In this document: positions 9,001-18,250 of the stretch, in pieces
Layout of the letters: the number at the start of each line of letters is the position of its first letter
Position numbering within the stretch: position 1 is the stretch's first letter
DNA from: a bacterium UBP8_UBA817
Lineage (GTDB): Bacteria; Margulisbacteria; Marinamargulisbacteria; SXXA01; SICP01
Assembly (NCBI GenBank): GCA_945888435.1
Contig: CAMCZW010000013.1
Coordinates: 1-46,895 of the forward strand
Length of the DNA: 46,895 nt
Direction of reading: 5' to 3'
The notes under the pieces: model-generated
What the model was told of the DNA's origin: nothing
The model's input: only the letters and a program-made list of their open reading frames with translations
Database searches by the model: none
Translations under genes and position numbers: made by a program

Positions 9001-12000
9001 CCGGAACTCCTGCCTGGATGGAAACTGTTCGTATGGTGCTTCGTCAGTATGAAGCGGTTTTGAAAAAGGCGGAGGCTTTGCCTGGTAGTGATGGGATTGC
9101 TCATTTAACTAAAGATCAAGTTCGTCGTCTTAATGCGTTGGATATCCGTTTAAATAATCTTGTTGGTGCTGTTAATCAGGGCGATCGAAAACCGAATATC
9201 ACTGCTTTTTTTGCGGCAATGAATACGCAAGTGGGCGGGGCTGCAGCGCCTCTTGAACAAGCCGCTGGATTAGCGGATGTCCGAACTACTTTGAATGCAC
9301 TTAAGCAAAAAGTAAATGTGGCTCGCGATGCGGCTAGAGCTCAGGATTGGAGCGGAATGTTGTCTCCACAACTGTCGGTGATGGAGAGGACGCTTTCGTA
9401 TCAATCTGTTTTGGATACCCTAGAGCGAGATTTGAAATTAGCAGAGCAACAACACGCGGCTGGACACCCATTATCTGCGGCCAACCGTTTACAACTTGTA
9501 CAATCGATTGCTTATGTACAACTAGAATTGGATCAGTTAGCCCCGATTGTGGCTAGAACTCCGTTTGCATTACCGCCTAGAACGATGACTGCTCAATTAA
9601 TTACTAATATGAATAGGGGCATTTTGTTGGTAGGTGATCTAGAGGTAGAGTTGGCGGATATCAAGACTCAATTGGCCGTTTTAGATCAAACAAAAGGCTC
9701 ACTTGTTGCCGAAGAACGTCGAATGGGCTTGGCTACGCTACTACTTAGTATGGCGAATGCGGCGTCCGTTAATCCGGTTGGGGCTGATTTAGCTCAGGTT
9801 ACCCGCCTCATGACATTTGTTCATGACCAATTGAATGATTATTTACCTAAATTATCTTTACAAAACCAACTTAAGCTTGGTCAAGATTTACATAAAATGT
9901 CTGCTCGGCTTGGACAAGACCTATTATTTGCTGGGCTGCTAGCAGACGATGGCGCTTTAATTCCCCCTGTACCTGGACCTGCTTATGCGCCTGGGGTTGA
10001 GGCATTGCATGCGGTTTATTTTCAGTTAAGAACTTTAGAAGGGGTTGCTTCTGCTGCTTCTACTGCTAGAGTGCAAGATAAGGTCTCAGATAATAATATC
10101 AAAGATCTTTTAAGCGATATTTCTTTAGGACGTTCAACTCAGGCAACTCAGTCTCGGGCCGTATCTCTGACCGAACAGAAGGCATTGCTTGAGCGTCAGA
10201 TGGGCGATGTGCTTTTGGTGCTAGTGGATGCGCATCATGAAATTGCTCAGTTGAAAGGTGTTTTTTATAACGCTGATGTCGCGGCACTTCAAGCGGCTGA
10301 AGCTAAATTTGTGAAGACTGTGGCAGAGCGTTATTTGTCCTTGATGTCCTCATTTAGAGAGTTAGGCGAATTACCATTATTTAATCAGGATCCAAATGGG
10401 TATGCTGATTCTAGTACGATTGCGCAATCTCTTAATGCCCAATTACTCAATTTATTTTCTTCGATGCATACCGTTACGGTTCCTTTGGGTAATCCTCCTG
10501 TCATGACACTTAAGTCAGGACGAGATCAGTTTTCGGTTGATGTATGTCGGCAAAAAGTGGCTGGTTTTGATGCGACGGCAGCTGGATCTAGTTTAGCCTT
10601 GGCGAGTACAGGGGTGTCTGTGAGTGAGCTTCATACATTGGCTGCGGTAGTTCCTCGGGGAACAGTTTCTACTCTAACTGATACTGAGAGGCGCGCTCGG
10701 ATTGTTGAGATCTTTACACCGGCTTTGGGCAAAGGGGTTGATTCTCCTGAGTTTAAGCAACTTGAAACTCATTTGGCGCAGTTGACGTCTGTTGAGAATG
10801 CGAGACTTTTAACTTTGGTTGCAGATGACAACTTATTTAATTTTTCTAAGACTGTTGTTGGGTTAACTTTAGCGACACGTCCACAAATTTCAGGGAATGC
10901 GACTCACTCACTTCGCGTTATTTTGGGGGCATTACCAACAGCTAAAGCGATTTCTCAATTGCCAGCATTATCTCAGGCAGATTTTGATGGGTTATCGTAT
11001 GAAGAACAAAGAGTGGTATTGGCGACTCCTGCTTATGCACAAAATCAACCTCAATTTGCGGCGCAGGCGGCTATTGATATTGCAAATGCTGATTTTGGGG
11101 TTTTAGCTGAACATTGTGTTTCACAAATGTCTCAAAATTTCCGTGCTTTTTCTACTGCTTTCGATGCGCTACCTTCTGCTCGAAAGTCAGTTGTGATGAT
11201 GTCACTTCTTGAATATGACAGTACCCATGGTACGGATGTGGTTCTTTCTTATTTGGGTCGAACTATGAACGGTAATTTTGGCACAATTACTGCTTTTGTG
11301 TCTGAGGTTGATTTGGCGGCTCTTCCTGCTGCTCAATTAGAATTTTCAAAATCGGTGGTGTCGTCGATTCAGTATTTGACGGGGCCGTTTGTAGATCATG
11401 TACAGGCTTTTGCAATTGCGAATGCACTTCCAGCAGATAATGGACTTGCTGATGTTTCTCAACTACTTGGATCTGCTGCGTTTATTGCGTTATTAACCCC
11501 TCAGGGGGTTCCAGCTGCTACGCCTTTAAATCGTGATCAGGTGTTGGATATTTTATCGGCAGTGGCTCAGCGGTATTCGTTAGCTGAGGTGTTGACTGCG
11601 GCGCCTGCTATTTTGGCTCCATTGAGGCCAGCTCTAGGATTGCCGGCGGGAGCACCTTTAACCACGGCGGATGTATTTACCCAATTGATTGACCATAATA
11701 TGGGTGAGGCTGTGAAAAGCTTGAGAAAGCTGGATGAGGCTGCTTTAGGCGCAGTGCTTAATAGTTTGGATAATGCTGGGGTGCAACCAACTTTGCGAGC
11801 ACGGGTGATGGCTCAACTTTTTGAGGGGAGAACTCTTTCTCAAGCTGAAATTGGAATTCCTTTAGGGGGGGTTGCTGTATATTTACTTCGTGAGATTGCG
11901 ACTCAAAGCTCTTTCGCTACTTTGGCTGAAGTGCGTACATTTTTTGCAATTGCCCGTCCTAGAGATTTTGGAGTGCAGATTTATTCAGTTAAAAACTGGA

Positions 12001-14897
12001 TGATGACGGCGTCTAAAGAAGATATTGTAGCCCTGTTTTCTAATCGTCAAACTTTTGAAGGTTTTTTTAGGGGTATTCATGCGGATGATCTAAGTCAACT
12101 TTTAGAAAAAACGGATGCACAAGGTAATCGGGTGATATTGGATGCGGTTTGTGAAAGTCTCAGAAAATTACAACATAGTGATTTTGCTCTAACGACTGCG
12201 TTTCTTGACGCTACCGTTTTCCATAAGCTGTTTCCTGGTGGTATTCCAATCCATTTAGAGACAGCTCCAGGTGGAATTGACACTGTGGATCAATTTAAGC
12301 TTTTGGTTGCAATGAAGGCGGATGTTTCACAAGGAAATATCACCTTGTTTAAAGCCCGATTTGATGAATTTTCTCCTCAAGTTTTATTAAATGAGGTGAT
12401 TCCTTATTTGAGATCAATTCAAGATGTTGGACCTGTGATTGGAGGTGTTCCAGGTGTTCCATTTTCTCCATTTGAGCTTGCAATGGAAGGCCTCCTGCCT
12501 AATCCTCCAGGAACGTCTACTCACTTTGATTTACCGTTTTTTAGTAAATTGATTAAGCATGTTGGGGATGAGGCGGTTCTTTCTCGTAGCTTGGGGATTC
12601 CTTCTTGTGCGAATTTAATGGTGGCAACTCCTTTTGTAGCTATTCCAGCTGCGGGAGTAAATCAAGCTCGGGATGAGCATATGCAGGCATTTGCAGTGGC
12701 TACTGCGATTTCTGAAATAGCGGATGGAACATTTTCATGGTCAGGGTTACAGAGTCGGACTTTATTTTCTAATTTACTTCAAACTCTTGCTCATTATCAT
12801 CAACATTGTCCTCGAGGGCAGCAACCCCTATGGTTAACTAACCTTATGGATCCACAACAAAAAGGGAAATGGGCGGATGCGATTAACCAAGTGTTTGGAG
12901 ATTATGCTGGTTTTTGTGCGTTTTTCCCGATTGCTGCGCCTGGCCCGAGTGCTAATACTGCTACTGTTATGGCCGCGCTTAATGGGGTATTTGATCTTGT
13001 AGCTTTGGTGCGGCATCCTGGTCTTCTATATACGGAGGCTGATTGTGTTGCGGTTAAAAATGCGCTTAAACCCCGTATTGAGGCGTCTAAAGTTGCCCAG
13101 AAGTTCGATGCTTTTTCGGCTGATACTACTTCTGCTGCTGATAGGGCGCAACTTCAGGCGACTGCACTAGCTGTATTTGGGGTTGATTATGCTAATCCTA
13201 ATCCTGCCGCGTTACTTACTACTTCTGATGATTTAATTGATGCTTTGGCTCAACCAGGGCGTGGGCATGCATTATTTAAATCTGTTCAAGGTGGGATTCC
13301 TCCTGTTAATCAACGTGTCGTGTTTACTCAATGGATAGCGGCTGCAAGTAGTCCATTTGTTTTTCTTAGGTTTGCAGATCCTATACCGGTTGATCGCAGT
13401 GTTTTATTTGTTAAGGATATTATTGCGGATGTTGTTGCAACTCAAAAGACATTTACAAAAGAGGATCGAGAAACCCTTCATCACTTGATTGCGTCACTCT
13501 CTCCTGCTGATCAAATTGCCCTCTTTGATCAACTTTTGATTGGGGGGCCTCCTCACGATGAAGCGAAATTGCTTAAAGATCTAATCCTTAAATTAATACC
13601 CAAAGGTAAAGCGGATGCGAAAAATCCTTCTGTGGTTGCATTTTTTAAATTAGTCACTGACAACGCTTCTTCTAGTGCAAATGCCGTTGTTTTGAAGGTA
13701 ATGTCCGATAAGGGACTTAAAATTAAGTCTGAAATGAGAACCTTTGTGACTAGATTTAGGCATGGTCTTCATGCCAATCCGATTGATCTTAATGCGTTTA
13801 GGGACTTACTGGATGTCTTTAATATTGAAAGCGATGCTCAATTTAGAGATGAATTATTTTCAGCCTTAAGTCCTGCTGATCTTACAGTGTTACTTGCTCA
13901 ATTAAGGACGGGAATGGGATCGCGTCAGGGTGATGCCTTTTTAGATGGGGCTAAAACCTGGATGCAAGACCGATTAGATGTGTTGGCAAAATCTAAAGAG
14001 ACTGCTGACGATCGAGATAAATTTAAAGCAATTTTGGAAGAAATGATGTTTCTTCCTGGGGTTGGAGTAACTAATGCTCATAGTCGAGATGGGTATACCC
14101 ATGTTGGCCAAGCTCCAGTGAGATTTGCTTCCTCTAATAATGTTCCAAGTATTCCTCGGCGTGGGGTTGCAGCGACTCGAGATGATGTGGGTGTAATTGA
14201 TTATGATCGTAGTCAATTGACGAAGTTTTTATGGTCATTATCTACAGATGGGATTAACTTGTTGCGAGATCATTTTGAATTTACGCAACCTCTGGTGCAA
14301 ATGATGGGCGCTGATCATTATTTAGCACTTACAACGAAGCGAAATAAGCAATCTTCTGATCTTAAGGCTAAGGCTGCAGCTCATGCGAAAAAGCACATTG
14401 AACCCGCTTTTGATGAGGCGTTAAAGACTTTAAATGCAGACGCTCGAGATGCCTATGGGCGACGAGATTTGGATCAACTGGTTGAGATCACTAGAATTGC
14501 AATTAATGCAGGGATGGGTCGGAGATTTTTAATGAGTTCTCTTGGACTCAATGTTGGTCCAGTCATTAAATATCTTGTTGCTAATGCAATGTTAGATGCG
14601 GTTTTAGCTGACTATTCTCTTCAAGATCCTATTAGCCTGATGCTATTTTTAACTGAGAAACCTTATAACACACGGATTGACTTAACTAACCCTGCTGGAC
14701 CTCAGTTATTACCTGATGGGAATAAGAGTTCAACATCTCGGGCGATTCATACTTGGTTAGTAGCGCCAAGCCGTCTTAATCCTGCAGAAACTAATTGGGA
14801 GCGTTTGGTTGCAAGTGAACAAGCGGCTAAAGCTGAATTAGAGGCGGCTCGTACTGATATGTTTGCTGATCGAAATTATGGTGGGGATCGTGAATAG
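6084..14897 (+). CDS. Unrecognised giant protein, 2,937 aa, helical-repeat type
   Basis: I do not recognise this gene. It has a strong ribosome site (GAGGGAG at 6070-6076, 7 nt before ATG). The protein has no signal peptide and no membrane segment, so it looks cytosolic or exported by a route I cannot see. Residues 1-50 are rich in Ser, Pro, Gln and Lys and look disordered. The rest is dominated by Leu/Ala-rich amphipathic helices. From about 1,000 to 1,300 the pattern suggests coiled coil. In the C-terminal half a degenerate unit recurs (LSPADQIALFDQLL near 2472, LSPADLTVLLAQL near 2595, VDLAALPAAQ, LDEAALGAVL, IHADDLSQLL), which suggests a solenoid of HEAT-like helices. No catalytic motif or nucleotide-binding loop is evident. 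A 239-bp MITE-like repeat follows its 3' end. A second large unknown gene (34266-37490) has similar overall character. Confidence 0.9.
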   Translation: MALRVSKYSAPSGQPQSGADKDGVANAFTGIKTVKPSPSSFSSPTQAKSLVQQFRGHINKEALSATRTHSINHRFKLASAILAQFKPIPSEPTQLSNFYKHALPELVTLLREIAVVAAQAGQGVDNELLRSIFGDTSVDSDLKALLFLHLVSTSSADQVVTFVNQFKEAGLTLPSTASFAELFSKKLVGDQNGFAIFDSAIFRLDELVAKDLREVVYSAALPPKTNFLGVLYNDGRQPQTQLRDLFNSVEVGEFRGSTLEHSLPVQTIVAHFKSGTVDQARFGDNATKVMNAVLRGHLHPSVLVPLAEAAMNFGQDHVGVEASILFYETCPDSAKKSDVMTKICGLCKEGNRVALLPGMIPLGTDLSKLNAFIDSANARSTELSNQVEAPRVWDSLVNGGDLTFASHVDDALSTSRASGKHWGVTVAAVLPEKILNKGRFNTDYKPAINGDLDLYEVRSEDVLAVRDHLCKPMVAFEVEFQTALTARAFTSERGALDLSTVGKLKAKLEAFKVQLDNSPELKDVKLATKRYISEAKARLDAMIGDLVFVTDHWGQLYNRFPLVELNKGELATFSRQINSAISVAQAKFDKPNVGVKTNKPQLREFMQGLERQYHAVLSQFLVDGKIAGLTKFLNDTLIGAPDQFRQLGDKQSLLSGSKKYVKEGLDRLSAIRREVSGLLDGIQRARSAREGAAVSRVLRRPPGFNLQAPSALKHAVDQKTAREKIGLFEAAAQTAPLAGRTLDESIVNMQTQTSALSSTWNPLDCEELLVRLDGNMMANPPVNPFDFGVPGSVQQNQALSIVLSRLANTLEQMFPGPVETLEQAIVDAIGPGASDPALAKDICHIISAAIDLLNHPTLGFDSFRTRAVSGQISTDAHRLSVRLEALKGLIAAGKVNSWVRLNAQSAEFEAVSKELLMHQPLASDVSKLALVAPDQMLANCHARAREVRDGLTEMMAFVELAQLKGVALPAGVTGTPAWMETVRMVLRQYEAVLKKAEALPGSDGIAHLTKDQVRRLNALDIRLNNLVGAVNQGDRKPNITAFFAAMNTQVGGAAAPLEQAAGLADVRTTLNALKQKVNVARDAARAQDWSGMLSPQLSVMERTLSYQSVLDTLERDLKLAEQQHAAGHPLSAANRLQLVQSIAYVQLELDQLAPIVARTPFALPPRTMTAQLITNMNRGILLVGDLEVELADIKTQLAVLDQTKGSLVAEERRMGLATLLLSMANAASVNPVGADLAQVTRLMTFVHDQLNDYLPKLSLQNQLKLGQDLHKMSARLGQDLLFAGLLADDGALIPPVPGPAYAPGVEALHAVYFQLRTLEGVASAASTARVQDKVSDNNIKDLLSDISLGRSTQATQSRAVSLTEQKALLERQMGDVLLVLVDAHHEIAQLKGVFYNADVAALQAAEAKFVKTVAERYLSLMSSFRELGELPLFNQDPNGYADSSTIAQSLNAQLLNLFSSMHTVTVPLGNPPVMTLKSGRDQFSVDVCRQKVAGFDATAAGSSLALASTGVSVSELHTLAAVVPRGTVSTLTDTERRARIVEIFTPALGKGVDSPEFKQLETHLAQLTSVENARLLTLVADDNLFNFSKTVVGLTLATRPQISGNATHSLRVILGALPTAKAISQLPALSQADFDGLSYEEQRVVLATPAYAQNQPQFAAQAAIDIANADFGVLAEHCVSQMSQNFRAFSTAFDALPSARKSVVMMSLLEYDSTHGTDVVLSYLGRTMNGNFGTITAFVSEVDLAALPAAQLEFSKSVVSSIQYLTGPFVDHVQAFAIANALPADNGLADVSQLLGSAAFIALLTPQGVPAATPLNRDQVLDILSAVAQRYSLAEVLTAAPAILAPLRPALGLPAGAPLTTADVFTQLIDHNMGEAVKSLRKLDEAALGAVLNSLDNAGVQPTLRARVMAQLFEGRTLSQAEIGIPLGGVAVYLLREIATQSSFATLAEVRTFFAIARPRDFGVQIYSVKNWMMTASKEDIVALFSNRQTFEGFFRGIHADDLSQLLEKTDAQGNRVILDAVCESLRKLQHSDFALTTAFLDATVFHKLFPGGIPIHLETAPGGIDTVDQFKLLVAMKADVSQGNITLFKARFDEFSPQVLLNEVIPYLRSIQDVGPVIGGVPGVPFSPFELAMEGLLPNPPGTSTHFDLPFFSKLIKHVGDEAVLSRSLGIPSCANLMVATPFVAIPAAGVNQARDEHMQAFAVATAISEIADGTFSWSGLQSRTLFSNLLQTLAHYHQHCPRGQQPLWLTNLMDPQQKGKWADAINQVFGDYAGFCAFFPIAAPGPSANTATVMAALNGVFDLVALVRHPGLLYTEADCVAVKNALKPRIEASKVAQKFDAFSADTTSAADRAQLQATALAVFGVDYANPNPAALLTTSDDLIDALAQPGRGHALFKSVQGGIPPVNQRVVFTQWIAAASSPFVFLRFADPIPVDRSVLFVKDIIADVVATQKTFTKEDRETLHHLIASLSPADQIALFDQLLIGGPPHDEAKLLKDLILKLIPKGKADAKNPSVVAFFKLVTDNASSSANAVVLKVMSDKGLKIKSEMRTFVTRFRHGLHANPIDLNAFRDLLDVFNIESDAQFRDELFSALSPADLTVLLAQLRTGMGSRQGDAFLDGAKTWMQDRLDVLAKSKETADDRDKFKAILEEMMFLPGVGVTNAHSRDGYTHVGQAPVRFASSNNVPSIPRRGVAATRDDVGVIDYDRSQLTKFLWSLSTDGINLLRDHFEFTQPLVQMMGADHYLALTTKRNKQSSDLKAKAAAHAKKHIEPAFDEALKTLNADARDAYGRRDLDQLVEITRIAINAGMGRRFLMSSLGLNVGPVIKYLVANAMLDAVLADYSLQDPISLMLFLTEKPYNTRIDLTNPAGPQLLPDGNKSSTSRAIHTWLVAPSRLNPAETNWERLVASEQAAKAELEAARTDMFADRNYGGDRE

Positions 14898-14906
14898 GTA
14901 GGGGAT

Positions 14907-14920
14907 GGGGTCAGACCCTT
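14907..14920 (-). repeat. 14-bp motif AAGGGTCTGACCCC, copy 2 (reverse)
   Basis: Exact reverse-complement copy of 4427-4440, ten bases past the stop of the giant gene. The two copies face each other around queA and the giant gene, about 10.5 kb apart. Confidence 0.4.
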
Positions 14921-14966
14921 AGCACATCGGGATAAACGCTCGATTAGTCAGGAAGTTATTTTTATT

Positions 14967-15205
14967 CACTAGTGTCCGGTCTTTTTCGATAACACTCACC
15001 CCAACCCCTCTCTTTTCAAAAGAGGGGCCTTATCTATTCTTATTAGCCTCTTTAAGCGTTTAATCTTACACCTAGCGAGATGCCAAGAAATCGTAGCCAG
15101 CTTGACTCGGAAGCCTTTAAAAAGAATCTTTAAAAGTCCCTCTTTGGAACAGAGAGGGATTTAGGGTGAGTGTTATCTTGATTTTTTAAAGACTGGACAC
15201 TAGTG
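14967..15205. mobile_element. MITE-like element, copy A (239 bp)
   Basis: The 330-nt gap after the giant gene is mostly this element. Its left end CACTAGTGTCCGGTCTTT is mirrored at the right end as AAAGACTGGACACTAGTG. Further inside, ATAACACTCACCCCAA with a CCCCTCT..AGAGGGG hairpin is mirrored by CCCTCTTTGG..GAGAGGG followed by TTTAGGGTGAGTGTTAT. If the element proper is TGTCC...GGACA, then CTAG on each side would be a 4-bp target duplication. It contains no open frame. The core TAACACTCACCC is shared with copies at 16217-16331 and 40442-40550. It lies between the convergent ends of the giant gene and the phosphatase gene. Confidence 0.75.
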
Positions 15206-15227
15206 CCTCCCGAGAGGGGATCTTAAG

Positions 15228-16028
15228 CTATTTCCCGTTTAAGGTATTAATAATCTCATCATGAAATTGGTTGTTGCTGGAGATAATGGTCCCTGTATAA
15301 ATGCTGCTGGTTCCATTGACGTCCGTATATTTTCCGCCGGCTTCTTCGACGATGAGTTTGAGTGGGGCGATGTCCCAGGGTTTTAGGTTATAATCGAAGG
15401 CGAATTCGCCGACACCTTGAGCAACATAAACATGCGCAAAGTAATCGCCAAAGCCGCGTTGGCGTTTTGTTTTACTGAGTAATTTGATAAATGTGTCTGT
15501 GGTGGAGCCTTTGGCTTCGCTGCCAAAAATGCTGCTGTGAAATACCTGGCTTTGGGAGATGTCGCTAATGGGGCTGACTTGGATTTTTTTAGGAGCATCA
15601 AGGTGCGGGTTTACATGATAGCTTCCGTGGCCTTTAGCGGCGGACCAGCGCTCGAATGTCATGGCTTGAGAAGCGATGCCAGCTACGATTTCTCCGTTTT
15701 CTTCGATGGCGAGGAGTGTGCCTACGAATGGGATGCCTCGGACGAAATTTTGAGTGCCGTCGATGGGGTCGATAATGAGTTTTTGTGGGGCGTCGTCTGG
15801 GCATTGGCCAAATTCTTCTGCGTAAATTAATAGGTCAGGGAATGTGGCGGCAGAAATACGTCGGATTTCTTTCTCGATGGCCAAGTCTGCTTCGGTGACT
15901 GGGGTTTGGTTGCTTTTTTGATCGACTTTGAGATGCGCTTTATTGAAATAATGTTTGCATAAGTCGTCTGCGGCATCCGCGCAGTCATGAAGAAATGACA
16001 GCCATTCTAGGGGAGTATTTTTAATCAT
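15228..16028 (-). CDS. Inositol-monophosphatase-family phosphatase (HisN/SuhB-like)
   Basis: A Mg-dependent, Li-sensitive type sugar/imidazole phosphatase of the cytosol. The 266-residue protein shows the three metal-site motifs in order: acidic YAEEFG (about 69-74), DPIDGTQNFVRG (87-98), and PWDIAPLKLIVEEAGG near 215. The family includes inositol-1-phosphatase, histidinol-phosphatase (HisN) and CysQ; the sequence alone does not decide between them. The open frame runs upstream to 16205 but that extension is the antisense of nothing else than the tRNA-Leu gene read through, so the start is the ATG at 16028, with GAGG 7-8 nt upstream. The gene begins 23 nt after the tRNA and may be cotranscribed with it. 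Confidence 0.88.
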   Translation of the reverse strand: MIKNTPLEWLSFLHDCADAADDLCKHYFNKAHLKVDQKSNQTPVTEADLAIEKEIRRISAATFPDLLIYAEEFGQCPDDAPQKLIIDPIDGTQNFVRGIPFVGTLLAIEENGEIVAGIASQAMTFERWSAAKGHGSYHVNPHLDAPKKIQVSPISDISQSQVFHSSIFGSEAKGSTTDTFIKLLSKTKRQRGFGDYFAHVYVAQGVGEFAFDYNLKPWDIAPLKLIVEEAGGKYTDVNGTSSIYTGTIISSNNQFHDEIINTLNGK

Positions 16029-16051
16029 GTGAGGACCTCGATTGATTTTGG

Positions 16052-16138
16052 TGGTACCGAAGGTGGGACTCGAACCCACACACTTTTGAAGGTACTGGAT
16101 TTTGAGTCCAGCGCGTCTACCAATTCCACCACTTCGGC
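16052..16138 (-). tRNA. tRNA-Leu (anticodon CAA)
   Basis: The minus strand folds as an 87-nt class II tRNA with encoded CCA. Acceptor GCCGAAG pairs with CTTCGGT (one G-U), the anticodon stem-loop is CTGGA-CTCAAAA-TCCAG giving anticodon CAA (reads UUG), there is a variable arm of the size expected for Leu, and the T arm is GTGGG-TTCGAGT-CCCAC. The discriminator is A73. Confidence 0.97.
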
Positions 16139-16153
16139 ATAAAGCTATTTTGG

Positions 16154-16182
16154 ATTTTACCTTAAAAGTTGGGGTCTGTGGA
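16154..16182 (-). promoter_or_regulatory. Possible promoter of tRNA-Leu
   Basis: The minus strand has TAAAAT at 16154-16159 and TCCACA at 16177-16182 with 17-nt spacing. The predicted start lies about 9 nt before the tRNA 5' end. The match is moderate. Confidence 0.35.
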
Positions 16183-16216
16183 GTATTACGTTTTGGCGTA
16201 CCCATTACTTAGCCCC

Positions 16217-16331
16217 ATAACACTCACCCCAACCCCTCTCTGTTCCAAAGAGGGGCTCTTCCCGATGGATTATTAGAGTCTTAAAGCCTCCCTCTTTGGA
16301 ACAGAGAGGGAGGTTGGTGGGTGAGTATTAC
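16217..16331. mobile_element. MITE-like element, copy B (115 bp)
   Basis: Inverted ends of about 40 nt: left ATAACACTCACCC..AACCCCTCTCTGTTCCAAAGAGGGG, right CCCTCTTTGGAACAGAGAGGG..GGGTGAGTATTAC. Each end also folds on itself (CCTCT/AGAGG). No open frame. It lies downstream of the GT2 gene and upstream of tRNA-Leu. With copy A it brackets the phosphatase-tRNA unit. Confidence 0.75.
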
Positions 16332-16354
16332 CTTGGAGATTGTGGCGGCAATTA

Positions 16355-17149
16355 TTAGCCCTGATAATCTTCGGCGTATTTCCTGAAGGTTCTGTAGGTG
16401 CTGGTTTGGCCGATTTTTTCTAGGTAGGCTTTCATGTTGGCGAGGGCTTTTTCGGCGTGGGTGGATTGGGTCATGGGGGCTTTGCCGGTTTTGAGGGTGA
16501 GGGAGTTGTAGTGGATGGCAGGGACCATGTCGCAGACTCCGATGAGCCATTTGTGGTTTTTACAGGTGATGCCGGTCATGATGTCGTGGCCGTAGCCTAG
16601 GTAGAGTTCTTGTGGGAATTGCCGGATTTCTTCGATGACGTCGCGATGGAAAAGCGGGGCTTGAAAATCGACCCATTTGACGGTGCGTGGGGTGGAGTGG
16701 CCCCAGTTTTGCATGGTTTTCCAGTAGAGCTGGGATTCTTCTGGCTGGAGGATGCATGGGGAGAGGACTTTGTAGCGGGTGATGGTCATCCAGTGTCTGA
16801 GTGTTTTAACAAAGGAATGGCCGTGGACGATGAGGTCATTGTTTAAAAATAATAGGGAATCATATTTTGGGTTATCTAAAATGAGTTTAAATGCGGCGTT
16901 TAAGCCTCCTCCAAAATACCCGTTTTGTTGGATTTGGTGGGTGGTGTTGTCGGACCTGCCTTCTTGAGGAGATCCGTTATCGATGACGGCTAAGACGAAG
17001 TCCTCTTTTTCATGAAGTTTGAGGAGGCGATAGAGGATATCGGTTTGATCTTTGAGATTGTAGTTGAGGATGCATACTAGGGTTTTCCCTGTCATTTGGT
17101 TGATGGTTTTAGAAGAGGGGCTCCAGATACACTTTAGTTTTTTGATCAT
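16355..17149 (-). CDS. Family 2 glycosyltransferase
   Basis: A 264-residue GT-A fold transferase. It shows the N-terminal VCILNYN start strand (25-31), AVIDNGS (54-60), the NGYFGGGLNAAF acceptor loop (76-87) as in rhamnosyltransferase-like WbbL proteins, and the metal-binding equivalent of DxD in LFLNNDLIV (Asp105). A C-terminal ELYLGYGHDIM block fits the catalytic-base region. It likely adds a sugar to a cell-surface polysaccharide; donor and acceptor are unknown. The ATG overlaps the TGA of the upstream gene by ATGA, which supports this start and translational coupling. An internal Met at residue 19 is the alternative. Confidence 0.85.
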   Translation of the reverse strand: MIKKLKCIWSPSSKTINQMTGKTLVCILNYNLKDQTDILYRLLKLHEKEDFVLAVIDNGSPQEGRSDNTTHQIQQNGYFGGGLNAAFKLILDNPKYDSLLFLNNDLIVHGHSFVKTLRHWMTITRYKVLSPCILQPEESQLYWKTMQNWGHSTPRTVKWVDFQAPLFHRDVIEEIRQFPQELYLGYGHDIMTGITCKNHKWLIGVCDMVPAIHYNSLTLKTGKAPMTQSTHAEKALANMKAYLEKIGQTSTYRTFRKYAEDYQG

Positions 17150-18222
17150 GTGACTTTTTTAATCAGAGATTCGATTTGGTTTAAATTATGACTGAGATAA
17201 TTTTGACGGATGGTATCCATGTGATCTTGACGTGCTTGATACTCTTCTTTGGACATTTTGAGCGCGCTGGTCATTCCGTTTTCTAATTCATGATATTGGT
17301 AAGGGATGATGGCCTTATCCCATCGATAACAAGCCGATAACCTACGATGGGCAATTGGGATCATTCTAAACTGGAGTGCGAGGGGGAATGTAAATGATCC
17401 TCGTTCTGAAAAATAGGATTTTGCGTGACTGTCACCTTCCCAATTGATGAGCGGGAGGATGAAATGCATTTGGGAAAACTCTTCGTACATTTGACCAAAA
17501 GACAGTGTTTGATGATGAAATTTAAAGAGATGCTTGATTTTGAGCTGGTCTAGCTGGTTTTGCATAATGGTGCCATCGACGGTGTTGCTATTGCAGATGA
17601 TGTTGATTTCAAAGTCTCCAATGGCGGCTTGATGAAGTGAATAAGCGGCTTCGATGAGGCCTGCATAGTCTCGTCTTTCAAAATTAAGGTAGCCTTGGGT
17701 GCAAAATTGAGTGGGGTAGGTCAGTTCTTTGGTTTTTGGAAAATGGGCAATCGTATCTGGTGTTGTGATGGGGAATATCCATGGAATTTCATTTTCATTG
17801 TCGTCTGAAGTGGCCCCAATATGTTCTCCCAATACTAATGGACTTCGGTGGGGCTTTGAGAAAAACGAGCGATATTTTGGAGTTTGGAGTAGCGATGCCG
17901 TATGCATGATGCAGAGGGTAGGGATAGATGCGATCTCGGCATCGTCTAGCCATTTTTCGGGCTCAACGCTATTCCATACGATTAAATCATAGTCTTTAAA
18001 TTTGCGGACTCGGTCTAACCAGAAAAAGGGGCCTTCGATGCTGTGCTTTCTGCAATAGAGATGTTTAAACCCATTAAATGAATTATTAATATGGGCTTTT
18101 CTGGCCGTATAGACCTCGACAAAGTAGCCCATTTCATTGAGTAAATAGGTGATGCTTGGGAGGGTTTCTCTGTGAAACCGGTTAGGCTCAATGACAATGG
18201 CTTTTTTTGTAAATCTCCTCAT
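17146..18222 (-). CDS. GT-B-type glycosyltransferase-like protein
   Basis: A 358-residue cytosolic protein of the glycan cluster. The N-terminal half has a Rossmann-like beginning (KKAIVIEPNRFHRETLPSITYLL) and the C-terminal half contains an LPLINWEGDSHAKSYFSERGSFTFPLAL stretch reminiscent of donor-binding regions in GT-B enzymes, with the last helix ending in a basic tail. The match to a named family is weak; the call rests on layout and neighbours. It is the middle gene of three on the minus strand, 28 nt after the GT4 gene and overlapping the GT2 gene by 4 nt. A TAATAT hexamer lies 7 nt before the ATG without a ribosome site. Confidence 0.55.
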   Translation of the reverse strand: MRRFTKKAIVIEPNRFHRETLPSITYLLNEMGYFVEVYTARKAHINNSFNGFKHLYCRKHSIEGPFFWLDRVRKFKDYDLIVWNSVEPEKWLDDAEIASIPTLCIMHTASLLQTPKYRSFFSKPHRSPLVLGEHIGATSDDNENEIPWIFPITTPDTIAHFPKTKELTYPTQFCTQGYLNFERRDYAGLIEAAYSLHQAAIGDFEINIICNSNTVDGTIMQNQLDQLKIKHLFKFHHQTLSFGQMYEEFSQMHFILPLINWEGDSHAKSYFSERGSFTFPLALQFRMIPIAHRRLSACYRWDKAIIPYQYHELENGMTSALKMSKEEYQARQDHMDTIRQNYLSHNLNQIESLIKKVT

Positions 18223-18250
18223 TTTTTGAATATTATCATAAGTTCTTTTT

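Noticed and set aside
16029-16205. 59-codon extension of the phosphatase
   Set aside because: It is the tRNA-Leu gene read as codons.
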